From: Rothia mucilaginosa ATCC 25296
GTDB lineage: Bacteria > Actinomycetota > Actinomycetes > Actinomycetales > Micrococcaceae
Assembly: GCF_000175615.1 (NCBI RefSeq)
Contig: NZ_ACVO01000017.1
Coordinates: 124,001 to 188,000, forward strand
Reading direction: 5' to 3'
Length of the DNA: 64,000 nt
A program made the translations under genes and the position numbers. The notes below the pieces were generated by a model, which was not told the DNA's origin, did not search any database, and saw only the letters and a list, made by a program, of their open reading frames with translations. Shown here piece by piece: positions 54,577 through 64,000 of the stretch. Each line of letters opens with the position of its first letter. Within the stretch, counting starts at the first letter, position 1.

Positions 54577-55716
54577 ATGACAAATTCACCCGCTATTCTT
54601 GAAGCGATGAATACTGCACTCACTCGATTCCGCCCGCTTATTCCCGCCGGCGGTGTTGGCTCGCGTTTGTGGCCCCTGTCCCGCGCGCATGCCCCGAAAT
54701 TCCTGCTCGACCTTACCTCGTCGGGCAATTCCCTGCTGCGTGACACCTACGACCGTCTCATCGATCTCAGCAACGGTTCCGTCATGGTGGTTACCGGCAC
54801 TTCGCACGCCAATGCGGTTACCCAGCAGATTCCTGAGCTGCGTGCCGCTGACCTGGTGCTGGAGCCCTCCCCCAAGGACTCGGCTGCAGCTATCGGTCTG
54901 GCTTGCGCTATCATCCACCGCCGCGAACCGGACGCCATCATCGGCTCCTTCGCAGCTGACCACGTCATCAGCCCCGTGGATGAGTTCCACCGCGTGGTGA
55001 CCGAAGCTGTCATCACCGCGGCAACCGGCAAGATTGTCACCATCGGCATTACCCCCACCGAGCCCTCCAGCGCGTTTGGCTACATTCATGCCAGCGAGCC
55101 CCTGGGCATCGAGGGTGCTCCCAACGCACACGCAGTGGACACCTTCGTGGAGAAGCCGGACACCACCACCGCACAGAAGTACCTGGACTCCGGTGAATAC
55201 ACCTGGAACGCAGGCATGTTCGTGGCACCGGCAGCCCTGATGCTCAAGCACCTCGAGGCGAACGAGCCCGAGCTGTACGCGGGCATTATGGAAATCGCTA
55301 ATGCTTGGGACACCCCCGAGCGTGAGGCTGTTATGGACCGCGTGTGGGAGACCCTGCCGAAGACCGCTATCGACTACGCTGTGGCTGAGCCCGCAGCAGC
55401 AGCGGGCGACGTCGCAATGGTTCCCGGCTCCTTCAGCTGGGACGACGTTGGAGACTTCGACGCCGTGGCACGCCTGAACACCGAGAAGAGCGGCGAAGAG
55501 CTGACCATCCTCGGCGAGAAGGACAACGTCATTAACCACGGTTGCTCCGGCATCGTTGTTGCAAACACCGAGCGTAAGATCTCTATCATTGGCCTCGACG
55601 ACATCGTCGTGGTGGACACCCCCGATGCCCTGCTGGTCGCACCGCGCTCCAAGGCACAGGCCGTCAAGGATGCCGTGGGTGAGATCAAGGCGCGAGGCTT
55701 GAACAACCTCCTCTAA
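54577..55716 (+). CDS. Mannose-1-phosphate guanylyltransferase
   Basis: Makes GDP-mannose from mannose-1-phosphate and GTP, used by mannosyltransferases such as Pmt and for cell-wall mannans. The nucleotide-binding loop IPAGGVGSRLWPLSRAHAPKFLLDL is near the N-terminus. VLEPSPKDSAAAIGLA, GSFAADHVI and FVEKPD (about 195) and YTWNAGMFVA (about 210) complete the family pattern. The start could be the ATG at 54577 (MTNSPAIL) or 54607 (MNTALTRF); neither has a strong ribosome site. 379 residues here. A good terminator follows. Confidence 0.93.
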   Translation: MTNSPAILEAMNTALTRFRPLIPAGGVGSRLWPLSRAHAPKFLLDLTSSGNSLLRDTYDRLIDLSNGSVMVVTGTSHANAVTQQIPELRAADLVLEPSPKDSAAAIGLACAIIHRREPDAIIGSFAADHVISPVDEFHRVVTEAVITAATGKIVTIGITPTEPSSAFGYIHASEPLGIEGAPNAHAVDTFVEKPDTTTAQKYLDSGEYTWNAGMFVAPAALMLKHLEANEPELYAGIMEIANAWDTPEREAVMDRVWETLPKTAIDYAVAEPAAAAGDVAMVPGSFSWDDVGDFDAVARLNTEKSGEELTILGEKDNVINHGCSGIVVANTERKISIIGLDDIVVVDTPDALLVAPRSKAQAVKDAVGEIKARGLNNLL

Positions 55717-55772
55717 ATTTTTAGCCCTGAGTAGGCACATGAGCCTTACTCGAGCAAAAGATACCTCTAGAG

Positions 55773-55808
55773 ACCGGCTCTCTTCTTTTCGGAAGGGAGC
55801 CGGTTTTC
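55773..55808 (+). terminator. Terminator downstream of the guanylyltransferase gene
   Basis: ACCGGCTCTCTTC...GAAGGGAGCCGGT followed by TTTTCTTTT, 56 nt after the stop. Confidence 0.85.
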
Positions 55809-55966
55809 TTTTGCCCTAATGGGTCATTTTGCGGGCGGTTTCAGGGCTTTTGCCTAGTGGGGCGCGGAAGGATGCTCCCTGCGGCTGGGCGGGGGTCGGA
55901 ATGCCTTACGCACCCGGCGTGGGCTACACTTCCAGAGTCTGATACGAGCCAAGGATCAACCGCTAT

Positions 55967-55990
55967 AGAGAACCATTCTCATGTTAGTCT
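55967..55990 (+). promoter_or_regulatory. Zur-box-like palindrome overlapping the aztD promoter
   Basis: GAGAACCATTCTC (55968-55980) is a perfect 5-3-5 palindrome. Read on the minus strand, TGAGAATGGTTCTCT fits 11 of 15 positions of the actinobacterial Zur (zinc repressor) consensus TGAAAATGATTTTCA as I recall it. TAGTCT (55985-55990) is a -10-like hexamer ending 6 nt before the ATG. A repressor here would block transcription. Confidence 0.55.
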
Positions 55991-55996
55991 TGGTGC

Positions 55997-57361
55997 ATGC
56001 ACATGACCCGTAAGTTTTTCCTCACCCGCGCCGGTGCACTCGGCGCTGTAGCCGCCCTCGCACTGACCGCCTGCGGCTCCCAGACCTCCCAGAACGCACA
56101 GACCAGCCCCAGCGCCTCCACCTCCGCGAGCGCAACTCCCGCCCCCATCACCGAAGGCAAGGGCGCGGCAAGCCGCGTCGCCATCACCTACGACGGCGGT
56201 GTGCTCGTCTATGACGCCAAGGATATGAAGCTGCTCGCAGATATCCCCAAGGAAGGCTTCCTGCGCCTCTCCGACGCTGGCGATAACCGCCACCTCGTCG
56301 TTGCAGACGGCAACAGCTACACCTTCCTGGACACCGGCGTATGGTCCGTAGCGCACGGCGACCACTCGCACTACTACACCACTTCCCCGTCGCTGTCTTC
56401 GCTGTCTCTGGCGGCTGACCACACCGGTCACGTCATCAAGGACAACGGCAAGGTCGCGGCATTCGCTGACGGCACCGGCTCCTTCGCTGTGTACGACCCG
56501 GCGAAGCTGACCCACGACAAGCGCACCGCCTCCTCCCTGGAGACCACGACCGTCACCCTGCCGAAGCCTCACCACGGCTTCGCAATCCCGCTGCCCAACG
56601 ACCAGTACCTGGTAGCGGTCGGCGACTCGAAGACCCGCACCGGTGCCGCTGTTGTGGATGCTCAGGGCAAGACCGTCACCGAGAGCCCCGCCTGCCCCGG
56701 CGTTCACGGTGAAGCCATCGCTAAGGACGGCGCGTTCACCATCGGTTGCACCGACGGCGCGCTGGTTTACAAGGACGGCAAGTTCACCAAGATCACCAAC
56801 CCCGAGGACCCGTACTCGCGCTCGGGCAACCAGGCTGGTAAGGCCGACTCCCAGTACGTTCTGGCGGACTACAAGACCGACAAGGACGCTAAGCTGGAGC
56901 GCCCCGAGAAGTTCTCCATTATCGACACCGTTGCGGCAACCCGCACCGTCTACTCCCTGCCTTCTGGCGTGAGCTACACCTTCCGTTCGCTGGCTCGTGG
57001 CCCTCAGGGTGAGGCGCTGCTGCTGACCACCGACGGTAAGCTGCGCGTCTTCGATCCGGCGACCGGCGCGGAGCTGGGCTCCGTACAGCTCATGGAGGCG
57101 TGGACCGAGTCTGAGACGTGGCAGGACGAGCGTCCGGCACTGTGGGTGGACGGTAAGACCGCCTACATGACCGATCCGGCGACCAAGAAGCTCATTGCGG
57201 TGTCCCTGTCGAACCCGGCAGCTCCGAAGGAGCTGATGAGCGTGGAGCTTCCGAAGACCCCGAACGAGATCCTGGGTGTTTCTTCTGCGAACGCTGCACC
57301 GGTTGAGGCAGAGGCACACGGCGCAGAAGCTCACAGCTCAGCTTCCGCTGACGCACACTAA
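55997..57361 (+). CDS. AztD-like zinc-binding lipoprotein (zinc metallochaperone)
   Basis: A 454-residue exported protein. The N-terminus is basic, then hydrophobic, with lipobox ALTACGS (Cys about 27), followed by a Ser/Thr/Ala-rich linker. The rest looks like a beta-propeller of repeated strands ending in short DG or GK turns. VAHGDHSHYY (about 118-127) is a His-rich loop like the metal site of AztD, the chaperone that hands zinc to the AztABC importer. More histidines lie in the tail (EAHGAEAHSSASADAH). A Zur-like box overlaps the promoter. No aztABC genes are near. Start 55997 or 56003. Family call by eye. Confidence 0.75.
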   Translation: MHMTRKFFLTRAGALGAVAALALTACGSQTSQNAQTSPSASTSASATPAPITEGKGAASRVAITYDGGVLVYDAKDMKLLADIPKEGFLRLSDAGDNRHLVVADGNSYTFLDTGVWSVAHGDHSHYYTTSPSLSSLSLAADHTGHVIKDNGKVAAFADGTGSFAVYDPAKLTHDKRTASSLETTTVTLPKPHHGFAIPLPNDQYLVAVGDSKTRTGAAVVDAQGKTVTESPACPGVHGEAIAKDGAFTIGCTDGALVYKDGKFTKITNPEDPYSRSGNQAGKADSQYVLADYKTDKDAKLERPEKFSIIDTVAATRTVYSLPSGVSYTFRSLARGPQGEALLLTTDGKLRVFDPATGAELGSVQLMEAWTESETWQDERPALWVDGKTAYMTDPATKKLIAVSLSNPAAPKELMSVELPKTPNEILGVSSANAAPVEAEAHGAEAHSSASADAH

Positions 57362-57437
57362 TCCGGCGAGTCTGGCGAGCCTCACGAGGGCCACTCCCGC
57401 TAGGGTTCTCACGCTGAAGCAAACCTAGCGAAAACAT

Positions 57438-57480
57438 AAAGAGAGATGCGACCGATAACCTATCGGTCGCATCTCTCTTT
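57438..57480. terminator. Bidirectional terminator, perfect 20-bp stem
   Basis: AAAGAGAGATGCGACCGATA, three-base loop, then its exact complement ending in TTT. It separates the convergent aztD-like and 2H phosphoesterase genes. Confidence 0.9.
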
Positions 57481-57507
57481 GTGCATGCAGGGTTTATGCG
57501 CCAGCTA

Positions 57508-58086
57508 CTAACGCAGCGGCAGACCCCCAATTTCTTCCCAGTTCTGCCCATCGTAGGAGTAGCAGTGCAGGTGATCCACGGTGAAGGTACGCTGCTCGGC
57601 GGGCAGAGCGTCAAACACCTTGCGGGCGTTCGCCACCTGCTCCTCACTCAAGCCGTGGCCCAGGGTCACGTGCGGCACGTAGGGGAAGGATGCCGCGCCG
57701 GCACCGAATAGCTCAACCAGCTTCTGGTGAATCTGCTCGAACTCGGTTTTACCCGCCTCCAGGTTCAGGTACTCCACCTCGGTTACCGGGCGGAAGGAGT
57801 GTACCGAACCCCAGCGTGCTTCAAAACGCGGCGTGTCCAGCGCCTCGCGGAACTGCGGGGACTGCACCGCAGCCAATAGAGACTCGTTCAGCTCCGTCAG
57901 GTACACGGTCACGTGGGTGCTGATAGGCGCCACCGCACCACCGGCTACCGCGCGCTTCCACTTTTCCAGGCGCTGAGCATTCTCACCACTCACGTGCGCA
58001 ATAACGCTCAGGTAGCGGCGACCGGGTTTCAGGGTCGGGGATACAGGAGCCGTCGTGGGGCTCAAAGAGTTCTCTTGTGCTGTCAT
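57508..58086 (-). CDS. 2'-5' RNA ligase family (2H phosphoesterase) protein
   Basis: A 192-residue protein with the two HxT/S motifs of the 2H family, STHVTVYLTEL (about 56) and YVPHVTLGHGL (about 138). RFEARWGSVHSF and EVEYLNLEAG also fit. Such proteins cleave cyclic phosphodiesters in RNA or nucleotides. Function here unknown. It follows trpS by about 50 nt on the same strand, so may be read from the same message. The start has no clear ribosome site. Confidence 0.85.
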   Translation of the reverse strand: MTAQENSLSPTTAPVSPTLKPGRRYLSVIAHVSGENAQRLEKWKRAVAGGAVAPISTHVTVYLTELNESLLAAVQSPQFREALDTPRFEARWGSVHSFRPVTEVEYLNLEAGKTEFEQIHQKLVELFGAGAASFPYVPHVTLGHGLSEEQVANARKVFDALPAEQRTFTVDHLHCYSYDGQNWEEIGGLPLR

Positions 58087-58137
58087 CTCAATCGTGCAGG
58101 TAATGCGGCGTCTCAGCCGGACTGGCTGAACAGCGCG

Positions 58138-59265
<1,128 letters not shown>

Positions 59266-59288
59266 TTATCTGTAGGTGGGTCCGCGTC

Positions 59289-60164
59289 TTACTCACCGAT
59301 GCGGTAGTCAACCACGAGCGGCGCGTGATCGCTGAAACGCTCATCGTAGCTTGCCGCGCGGTCCACGACCGCTTCCACGGCACTTTCGGCGAGCGCCGGG
59401 GTCGCCATGTGGTAGTCGATACGCCAGCCTGCGTCATTATCGAACGCCTTACCGCGGTAGGACCACCAGGTGTAGGGGCCGGGCACCTGACCCGCCAGCT
59501 CACGAGCCACATCGCGGTAGCCGATATCGCCGAAGAAGCGGTCAAAGTAGGCGCGTTCCTCCGGCAGGAAGCCGGCACGCTTCTGGTTAGCCTTCCAGTT
59601 CTTAATGTCCAGCTCGGTGTGGCCTACGTTCAAATCGCCCACGATGAGCACGTGGTCCGAATGCTTTGCCAGTTCAGGCATGCGCACCAGCATGCGCTCC
59701 AGGAAGCGGTACTTATCGTCCTGCTTCTGGGTGCCGACCTCACCGGAGTGAACGTAGGCGCTGACCACGGTCAGGGTCTTGCCGTTGGGCAGAACGTAGT
59801 CCGCCTCAACCCAGCGGCCCGAATCGTCAAAGTACTCTTCGCCAATATTCGAACGGGTCGCTACCGGCTGGTTCTCCAGGAGTTCACCGGCCGAGTTCGG
59901 GGTGCGGCGGGTCGCCACCAGCACACCGGCGCGGCCCTTCGCGGCAGCCTCCGCGTGCAGAATATGCCACTGGGATTCGTCCAGCAGCTCACGCACGATA
60001 GCGTCGGGTGCGCGCACCTCCTGCAGGCAGAGAATGTCGATGTCACGGCTCGCCAACCACGCCGCCATATCCTTCTTGTAGGCGGCTCGGATACCGTTCA
60101 CATTCACGCTTGCCACGCGAAGCAGACCGCTCGGGCGCGGTGCAGGGGTGTTAGAAAAATGCAT
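59289..60164 (-). CDS. xthA: Exodeoxyribonuclease III
   Basis: AP endonuclease and 3' exonuclease of base-excision repair. ASVNVNGIRAAYKK (about 18), DILCLQEVRAPD (about 43), VVSAYVHSGEVG, IVGDLNVGHTELDIKNWK (about 155) and YDERFSDHAPLVVDY at the C-terminus form the full catalytic set. 291 residues. The ATG at 60164 is preceded at 7 nt by CATAAT, suggesting a leaderless message. It is divergent from the gntR-type gene. Confidence 0.95.
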   Translation of the reverse strand: MHFSNTPAPRPSGLLRVASVNVNGIRAAYKKDMAAWLASRDIDILCLQEVRAPDAIVRELLDESQWHILHAEAAAKGRAGVLVATRRTPNSAGELLENQPVATRSNIGEEYFDDSGRWVEADYVLPNGKTLTVVSAYVHSGEVGTQKQDDKYRFLERMLVRMPELAKHSDHVLIVGDLNVGHTELDIKNWKANQKRAGFLPEERAYFDRFFGDIGYRDVARELAGQVPGPYTWWSYRGKAFDNDAGWRIDYHMATPALAESAVEAVVDRAASYDERFSDHAPLVVDYRIGE

Positions 60165-60171
60165 AGTCTTA

Positions 60172-60177
60172 ATTATG
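60172..60177 (-). promoter_or_regulatory. Candidate -10 element of xthA (leaderless)
   Basis: On the minus strand CATAAT is followed by TAAGACT and the xthA ATG; no ribosome site is present. Confidence 0.4.
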
Positions 60178-60233
60178 CCAGTTTGAGGGAAGAGAAATTT
60201 TCACTCGTGCGCGTTTTTTCTCTGGCTGAACGG

Positions 60234-60239
60234 TAAACT
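60234..60239 (+). promoter_or_regulatory. Candidate -10 element of the gntR-type gene (leaderless)
   Basis: TAAACT ends 5 nt before a GTG and 8 nt before the ATG at 60248, with no ribosome site. Confidence 0.4.
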
Positions 60240-60247
60240 ATTGGGTG

Positions 60248-61078
60248 ATGAATTCACACTCCTCACAGACCACCGACCACGGTGCCCCCTCACATTCTGC
60301 GGGCACCACCGCATCCGAAAGTACCGCTCACAACGCTGAGAGCCGCTACGAGCTACCCCCGATTCCCGGCCCGAAGTACGAGCAGGTCATCCACTACATT
60401 GAGCAGCGCTATATTATTCCCGGCAAGCCCGGCGATAAGCTGCCCACCGAACGTATGATTCAGCAGAACTTTGGGGTGAGCCGCCAGACGGTTCGTAGCG
60501 CCCTGAAGGTTCTGATTGAACGCGGCCTGCTCTACAACGTGCAGGGCTCCGGCACCTACGTTGCCGAGCGCACCGACGCCACCTACATTCCGCGCGTGGA
60601 CACCTTCGCCGACGATATGCGCCGCCGCGGTTTCGAAGGCACCACCCGCATGATTGCGACCCGCTGGATGGACGCCACCGAAGAGATCTCCACCCACCTA
60701 TCCGTGCCGGTGGGCGAGAAGGTGCTGTTCGTGCGTCGTCTGCGTCTTGCCAACCACGAAGTCATCGGCTTTGAGCGTTCCTACTTTGTCAAGGCCGCCG
60801 CAAGCAGCATCCTGGACGCCATGATGGCAGAGATGTCCGGTGCGATGAGCTCGCTAGACCAGCTTGCCGACACCCCCAACGCCATTAAGCACGCCCGCGT
60901 ACGCACCAGCGCGGCGCTCTTCACCGACGCCGACGCCGAGGCGTTCAACCACCAGGTTCCCGTGGGCGAGGCGGCGTTCAAGGTCTGCGCGACCGGCTAC
61001 ACCGAAGAAGGTAGCCCCGTAGAGTACGCAGAGACCCTGTACCTTGCTGATGCCTACTTCTACGAGATGATTCTCTAG
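60248..61078 (+). CDS. GntR family transcriptional regulator, HutC subfamily
   Basis: A 276-residue regulator. A Ser/Thr-rich N-terminal tail (about 40 residues) is followed by a winged helix-turn-helix: YIIPGKPGDKLPTERMIQQ, FGVSRQTVRSALKVLIERGLL (about 78-98) and GSGTYVAE. The C-terminal UTRA effector domain (about 115-276) has VDTFADDMRRRGFEG, VRRLRLANHEVIGFERSYF and the final EYAETLYLADAYFYEM. HutC-type members often respond to sugars or amino acids, but the ligand cannot be seen here. No obvious target operon lies beside it. Start could also be the GTG at 60245. Confidence 0.92.
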   Translation: MNSHSSQTTDHGAPSHSAGTTASESTAHNAESRYELPPIPGPKYEQVIHYIEQRYIIPGKPGDKLPTERMIQQNFGVSRQTVRSALKVLIERGLLYNVQGSGTYVAERTDATYIPRVDTFADDMRRRGFEGTTRMIATRWMDATEEISTHLSVPVGEKVLFVRRLRLANHEVIGFERSYFVKAAASSILDAMMAEMSGAMSSLDQLADTPNAIKHARVRTSAALFTDADAEAFNHQVPVGEAAFKVCATGYTEEGSPVEYAETLYLADAYFYEMIL

Positions 61079-61111
61079 CACCTGCCTTTTCTCTTGTGAC
61101 GACAGTGTGAA

Positions 61112-61156
61112 GGGCGGTGCCCCGGTAGATTGTTCTACCGGGGCACCGCCCTTTTG
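61112..61156 (+). terminator. Terminator downstream of the gntR-type gene
   Basis: AAGGGCGGTGCCCCGGTAGA / TCTACCGGGGCACCGCCCTT with a short loop and trailing TT; also fits the converging folD gene. Confidence 0.85.
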
Positions 61157-61200
61157 AGTTATCAGCTCTGAAATATTTCAGCTCTAAAATGCTGCGAGCC

Positions 61201-62079
61201 TTATGCCGCCTGACGCTCCGCGGTCTCAACCACGTTCACCAGCAGCTCCGCGCGGGTCATCGGGCCCACACCGCCGGGGTTCGGGGAAACCCAGGACGCC
61301 TTCTGCGCAGCCTCCGGGGAGACATCGCCGAAGAGCTTCTTCTTGCCGGTCTCCGGGTCCTCAGCGCGGGAAACACCAACGTCCAGCAGGATTGCGCCGT
61401 CCTTGACCTGGTGAGCCTTCAGCACGTGAGGAACACCCACAGCGGCAACAATGACGTCCGCCTCGCGCAGCACCTCGTCCAGGTTCTCGGTACCGGTGTG
61501 CGCCAGGGTTGCGGTCGCGTTCACCTCGCGGCGGGTCAGCAGCAGACCCAGCGGGCGACCCACGGTAATGCCGCGGCCGAGCACCACAACGTTCTTACCG
61601 TTCCAGTCGATGCCGTGGCGCTTGACCAGCTCAATGACACCGTTGGGGGTGCAGGGCAGCGGGGAGTCCAGCGGCTCAGAAACGTTCAGCACGAGCTTGC
61701 CGAGGTTGGTCGGGTGCAGGCCGTCAGCGTCCTTCTCGGGGGCGATGCGCTCCAGCACGCGGTTGGTGTCCAGGTGCTTGGGCAGGGGCAGCTGCACAAT
61801 GTAGCTGGTGCACGCCGGGTCGTTGTTCAGCTTGTCGATCTCTGCGTCGAGCTCTTCCTGAGTGATGTCACCGGGCAGGTCCACACGGATGGAGTTAATA
61901 CCGATCTCTGCGCAGTCGCGGTGCTTAGCGCCCACGTATGAGCGGGATGCGGGGTCGTCACCGACCAGCACGGTACCCAGGCCGGGGGTAATACCCTTAG
62001 CCTTGAGCGCCTCGACGCGCTCCTTCAGCTCTTCCTTGATGGCTGCGGCGGTTGCGTTACCGTCTAGAATCTGGGGCAT
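61201..62079 (-). CDS. folD: Methylenetetrahydrofolate dehydrogenase / cyclohydrolase
   Basis: Bifunctional one-carbon enzyme, making formyl-THF from methylene-THF. Catalytic lysine is in [17 protein letters not shown] (about 56). [29 protein letters not shown] is the folate-site block (about 100-128). The nucleotide fold is [18 protein letters not shown] (about 170). [24 protein letters not shown] ends it. The ATG at 62079 has GGAAGG upstream. It lies after glyA, with which it works, but a hairpin stands between them. Confidence 0.97.
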   Translation of the reverse strand: MPQILDGNATAAAIKEELKERVEALKAKGITPGLGTVLVGDDPASRSYVGAKHRDCAEIGINSIRVDLPGDITQEELDAEIDKLNNDPACTSYIVQLPLPKHLDTNRVLERIAPEKDADGLHPTNLGKLVLNVSEPLDSPLPCTPNGVIELVKRHGIDWNGKNVVVLGRGITVGRPLGLLLTRREVNATATLAHTGTENLDEVLREADVIVAAVGVPHVLKAHQVKDGAILLDVGVSRAEDPETGKKKLFGDVSPEAAQKASWVSPNPGGVGPMTRAELLVNVVETAERQAA

Positions 62080-62228
62080 TGTTTTTCCTTCCATAGATTG
62101 CGGCGGGTTCGCCGAAACGGACGGTCTGTGTGTTGAGTTCTAGGGTGTGTTCCTAGAGGCGCCACTCCCCCGCTACGTCCCTCAACGGATGTAGTGGGTA
62201 GAGCGGCAAAAAATAAGAGGGCGAAATA

Positions 62229-62273
62229 ACCCCGCCCGCTCAGCACCCACAGGGAATGTTGAGCGAACGGGGT
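62229..62273 (-). terminator. Hairpin between glyA and folD
   Basis: ACCCCGTTCGCTCA...TGAGCGGGCGGGGT on the minus strand, 12 nt past glyA and followed by TATTT. Terminator or attenuator; folD then has a leader of about 150 nt with another CTACATCC/GGGACGTAG hairpin. Confidence 0.65.
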
Positions 62274-62284
62274 CATTCATGGGT

Positions 62285-63559
62285 CTACCAGTTCTCGCTG
62301 CCCTGGTAGAGGGGGTACTTGGCGCACAGTGCCTCAACGCGGGCACGCAGCGCAGCGATGTCCGGGTTCGGCAGCAGTACGGAAGCGATAATGTCGGCTA
62401 CCTCGGTGAAGCCCTCAGCGTCGAAGCCGCGGGTCGCTAGCGCGGGGGTACCGATACGCAGACCGGAGGTCACCATCGGCGGGCGCGGGTCGTTCGGCAC
62501 GGCGTTACGGTTGACGGTAATGCCAGCGGCGTGCAGCAGATCCTCTGCTTCCTTGCCGTTGAGGGCGTGGTCGCGCAGGTCAACGAGCACCAGGTGAACG
62601 TCGGTACCACCGGAGGCGATCGACACGCCGGCGTCCTTCACGTCCTGCTGCAGCAGGCGGTTCGCGAGGATCTGTGCGCCCTCAACAGTGCGCTTCTGAC
62701 GGTCCTTGAACGCGTCAGATGCGGCGACCTTGAACGCGGTAGCCTTCGCAGCGATCACGTGCATGAGCGGGCCGCCCTGCTGGCCGGGGAACACTGCGGA
62801 GTCAATCTTCTTCTTCAGCTCCTCGGTGCAGAGGATGAAGCCGGAACGGGGGCCGCCCAGGGTCTTGTGCACGGTGGAGGAGACCACGTGTGCGTGCGGG
62901 ACGGGGTTCGGGTGCAGACCCGCAGCCACCAGGCCCGCGAAGTGAGCCATGTCCACCCACAGGTATGCACCGATTTCGTCAGCAATCGCGCGGAACGCAG
63001 CGAAGTCCAGCTGACGGGGGTACGCGGACCAGCCGGCAATAATCAGCTTGGGGCGCTCAGCCAGAGCCAGTTCACGCACCTGATCCATGTCAACGCGGCC
63101 GGACTCGTCCACGCCGTACGCCACAACGTTGTACAGCTTGCCGGAGACGTTCAGCTTCATGCCGTGGGTCAGGTGGCCACCGTGTGCCAGGGACAGACCC
63201 ATAATGGTGTCGCCGGGATTCAGCAGTGCGTGCATGACGGCGTTGTTCGCCTGCGCACCGGAGTGCGGCTGAACGTTCGCGTGCTCCGCACCGAAGAGCT
63301 CCTTCACACGGGAGATAGCGAGGGACTCAACGATGTCAACGAATTCGCAGCCGCCGTAGTAGCGGCGGCCGGGGTAACCCTCAGCGTACTTGTTGGTCAG
63401 TACCGAGCCCTGGCTTTCGAGGACGGCACGGGGGACGAAGTTCTCGGATGCAATCATCTCGAGGGTGTTCTGCTGGCGCTTGCGCTCCAGCTCAATGGCT
63501 TCTGCAACCTCGGGGTCGAGGTCGGCGAGGGGCATCTCGAGGATCTTCTGCTCGGACAT
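62285..63559 (-). CDS. glyA: Serine hydroxymethyltransferase
   Basis: PLP enzyme that interconverts serine and glycine and charges THF with one carbon. [32 protein letters not shown] is the N-terminal family block. The PLP lysine is in [16 protein letters not shown] (about 230). 424 residues, normal. The ATG at 63559 has AGGAGC 6 nt upstream. Working partner of FolD. A GC-rich leader of about 120 nt precedes it; no known riboswitch was recognised. Confidence 0.98.
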   Translation of the reverse strand: MSEQKILEMPLADLDPEVAEAIELERKRQQNTLEMIASENFVPRAVLESQGSVLTNKYAEGYPGRRYYGGCEFVDIVESLAISRVKELFGAEHANVQPHSGAQANNAVMHALLNPGDTIMGLSLAHGGHLTHGMKLNVSGKLYNVVAYGVDESGRVDMDQVRELALAERPKLIIAGWSAYPRQLDFAAFRAIADEIGAYLWVDMAHFAGLVAAGLHPNPVPHAHVVSSTVHKTLGGPRSGFILCTEELKKKIDSAVFPGQQGGPLMHVIAAKATAFKVAASDAFKDRQKRTVEGAQILANRLLQQDVKDAGVSIASGGTDVHLVLVDLRDHALNGKEAEDLLHAAGITVNRNAVPNDPRPPMVTSGLRIGTPALATRGFDAEGFTEVADIIASVLLPNPDIAALRARVEALCAKYPLYQGSENW

Positions 63560-63704
63560 TACGCTCCTGGGAGTGTTTTTGCGTTATCTTCGGTCGCTCA
63601 TCATCGGGGTTGCCGCGGCATGCGCCGGGCGATCTTCAGGAGGCGGCGGGCGCATCCAGTTGAAAACCCTGAATGAAAAAATATGAGCTACACCTCATAA
63701 TACC

Positions 63705-63744
63705 GTAAAGCCCGCTTTCCTTCGAGAAGGAAAACGGGCTTTAC
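63705..63744 (-). terminator. Terminator downstream of the last gene
   Basis: GTAAAGCCCGCTTTCCTTC / GAAGGAAAACGGGCTTTAC, an almost perfect 19-bp stem. It follows the partial gene at 63849 by about 105 nt. Confidence 0.75.
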
Positions 63745-63848
63745 AAAGCATCACGATGAAGTTTTTACGGCGTTGGCGCGACACCAGCAAGGGGCATACA
63801 ACACACCCCGGCAGGCTGATTGGCGGCCGTTAAGCGGGTCTACACACC

Positions 63849-64000
63849 CTACGCCTGACGCAGGATAGCGGAAGCATACTCCAGGTACGCCTCGCGAGCG
63901 CTCTCCTTCTTACCGCCAGCCACCAGCTGGGTCTGCACCACGTAACCGGTCAGCACCGACAGCACCGCGGCACCGATAACGGTCAGCCACTCTTCAAGCT
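63849..64000 (-). CDS. C-terminal end of an unidentified gene
   Basis: Only the last 50 codons are in the window. The frame reads LEEWLTVIGAAVLSVLTGYV, then a Gln/Leu/Gly/Lys stretch and ends EYASAILRQA. VIGAAVLSVLTGYVV could be one membrane helix, with a charged tail KKESAREAYLEYA. Too short to identify. It is upstream of glyA on the same strand and ends in a terminator. Confidence 0.6.
   Translation of the reverse strand, partial: LEEWLTVIGAAVLSVLTGYVVQTQLVAGGKKESAREAYLEYASAILRQA

Noticed and set aside
62080..62230. A riboswitch in front of folD
   Set aside because: Hairpins are present but no known conserved core was seen. Reported only as a leader with a hairpin.
63560..63700. A ZTP, THF or glycine riboswitch in front of glyA
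   Set aside because: The leader is GC-rich and can fold, but I could not match the conserved core of any of these riboswitches.

Overview
The window looks like the chromosome of a high-GC Gram-positive actinobacterium of the family Micrococcaceae. The best guess is Rothia, possibly R. mucilaginosa. Supporting signs are a WhiB regulator, DUF3499, DUF501, DUF1461 and TIGR03089 proteins, mycothiol S-conjugate amidase (Mca), a GT39 protein mannosyltransferase, a class II fructose-bisphosphatase, many GTG starts and many apparently leaderless promoters. The genus is inferred from gene order and protein style, not from a search. Almost everything is vertically inherited housekeeping DNA. There is no prophage, insertion sequence or CRISPR array.

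Layout. 1-6.2 kb: glmU (cut by the window start), tRNA-Gln, an ABC-F ATPase, a broken glycosyltransferase with a 10-base homopolymer, then ispE and rsmA. 6.2-8.3 kb: a tandem pair of GT25 glycosyltransferases between rsmA and tatD, where relatives often carry rpfB. 8.4-16.9 kb: tatD, rsmI, pmt, a DUF1461 membrane protein, DUF3499-whiB, a TIGR03089 protein and gtrA. 17.1-24.2 kb: purK-purE-femX, glpX, a beta carbonic anhydrase and fumC. 24.2-30.7 kb: an MFS exporter bracketed by two near-identical 46-bp terminator repeats, then NUDIX, prepilin peptidase, Z-prenyl synthase, mca, greA and a small unknown gene. 30.8-36.4 kb: ilvA, an AI-2E family permease, a Bax-inhibitor-like protein with a YGQ-repeat tail, a HAD phosphatase, a possible small RNA and a tRNA with a UAA anticodon.

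36.6-45.2 kb: a type II NADH dehydrogenase, a mycosin-like S8 protease, ppx, DUF501, ftsB, eno and mazG, a block common in actinobacteria. 45.3-50.5 kb: a 1,214-residue, very acidic, low-complexity protein with two small related globular modules, and an M20 amidohydrolase. 50.7-57.4 kb: sdhCDAB, a mannose-1-phosphate guanylyltransferase, and a lone AztD-like zinc-binding lipoprotein behind a Zur-box-like palindrome. 57.5-64 kb: a 2H phosphoesterase, trpS, xthA, a GntR/HutC regulator, folD, glyA and the tail of one more gene.

Themes. Central metabolism is well represented (Sdh and Fum in the TCA cycle, enolase, GlpX, GlyA-FolD one-carbon metabolism, PurK-PurE). Envelope building is the second theme: GlmU, IspE, Z-prenyl synthase, the GDP-mannose enzyme, Pmt, FemX, GtrA and the glycosyltransferases. 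The most unusual items are the homopolymer-interrupted glycosyltransferase at the ispE junction, the giant acidic two-module protein, the zinc-regulated AztD orphan, the MFS gene between duplicated terminators, and the class I-shaped tRNA carrying UAA.
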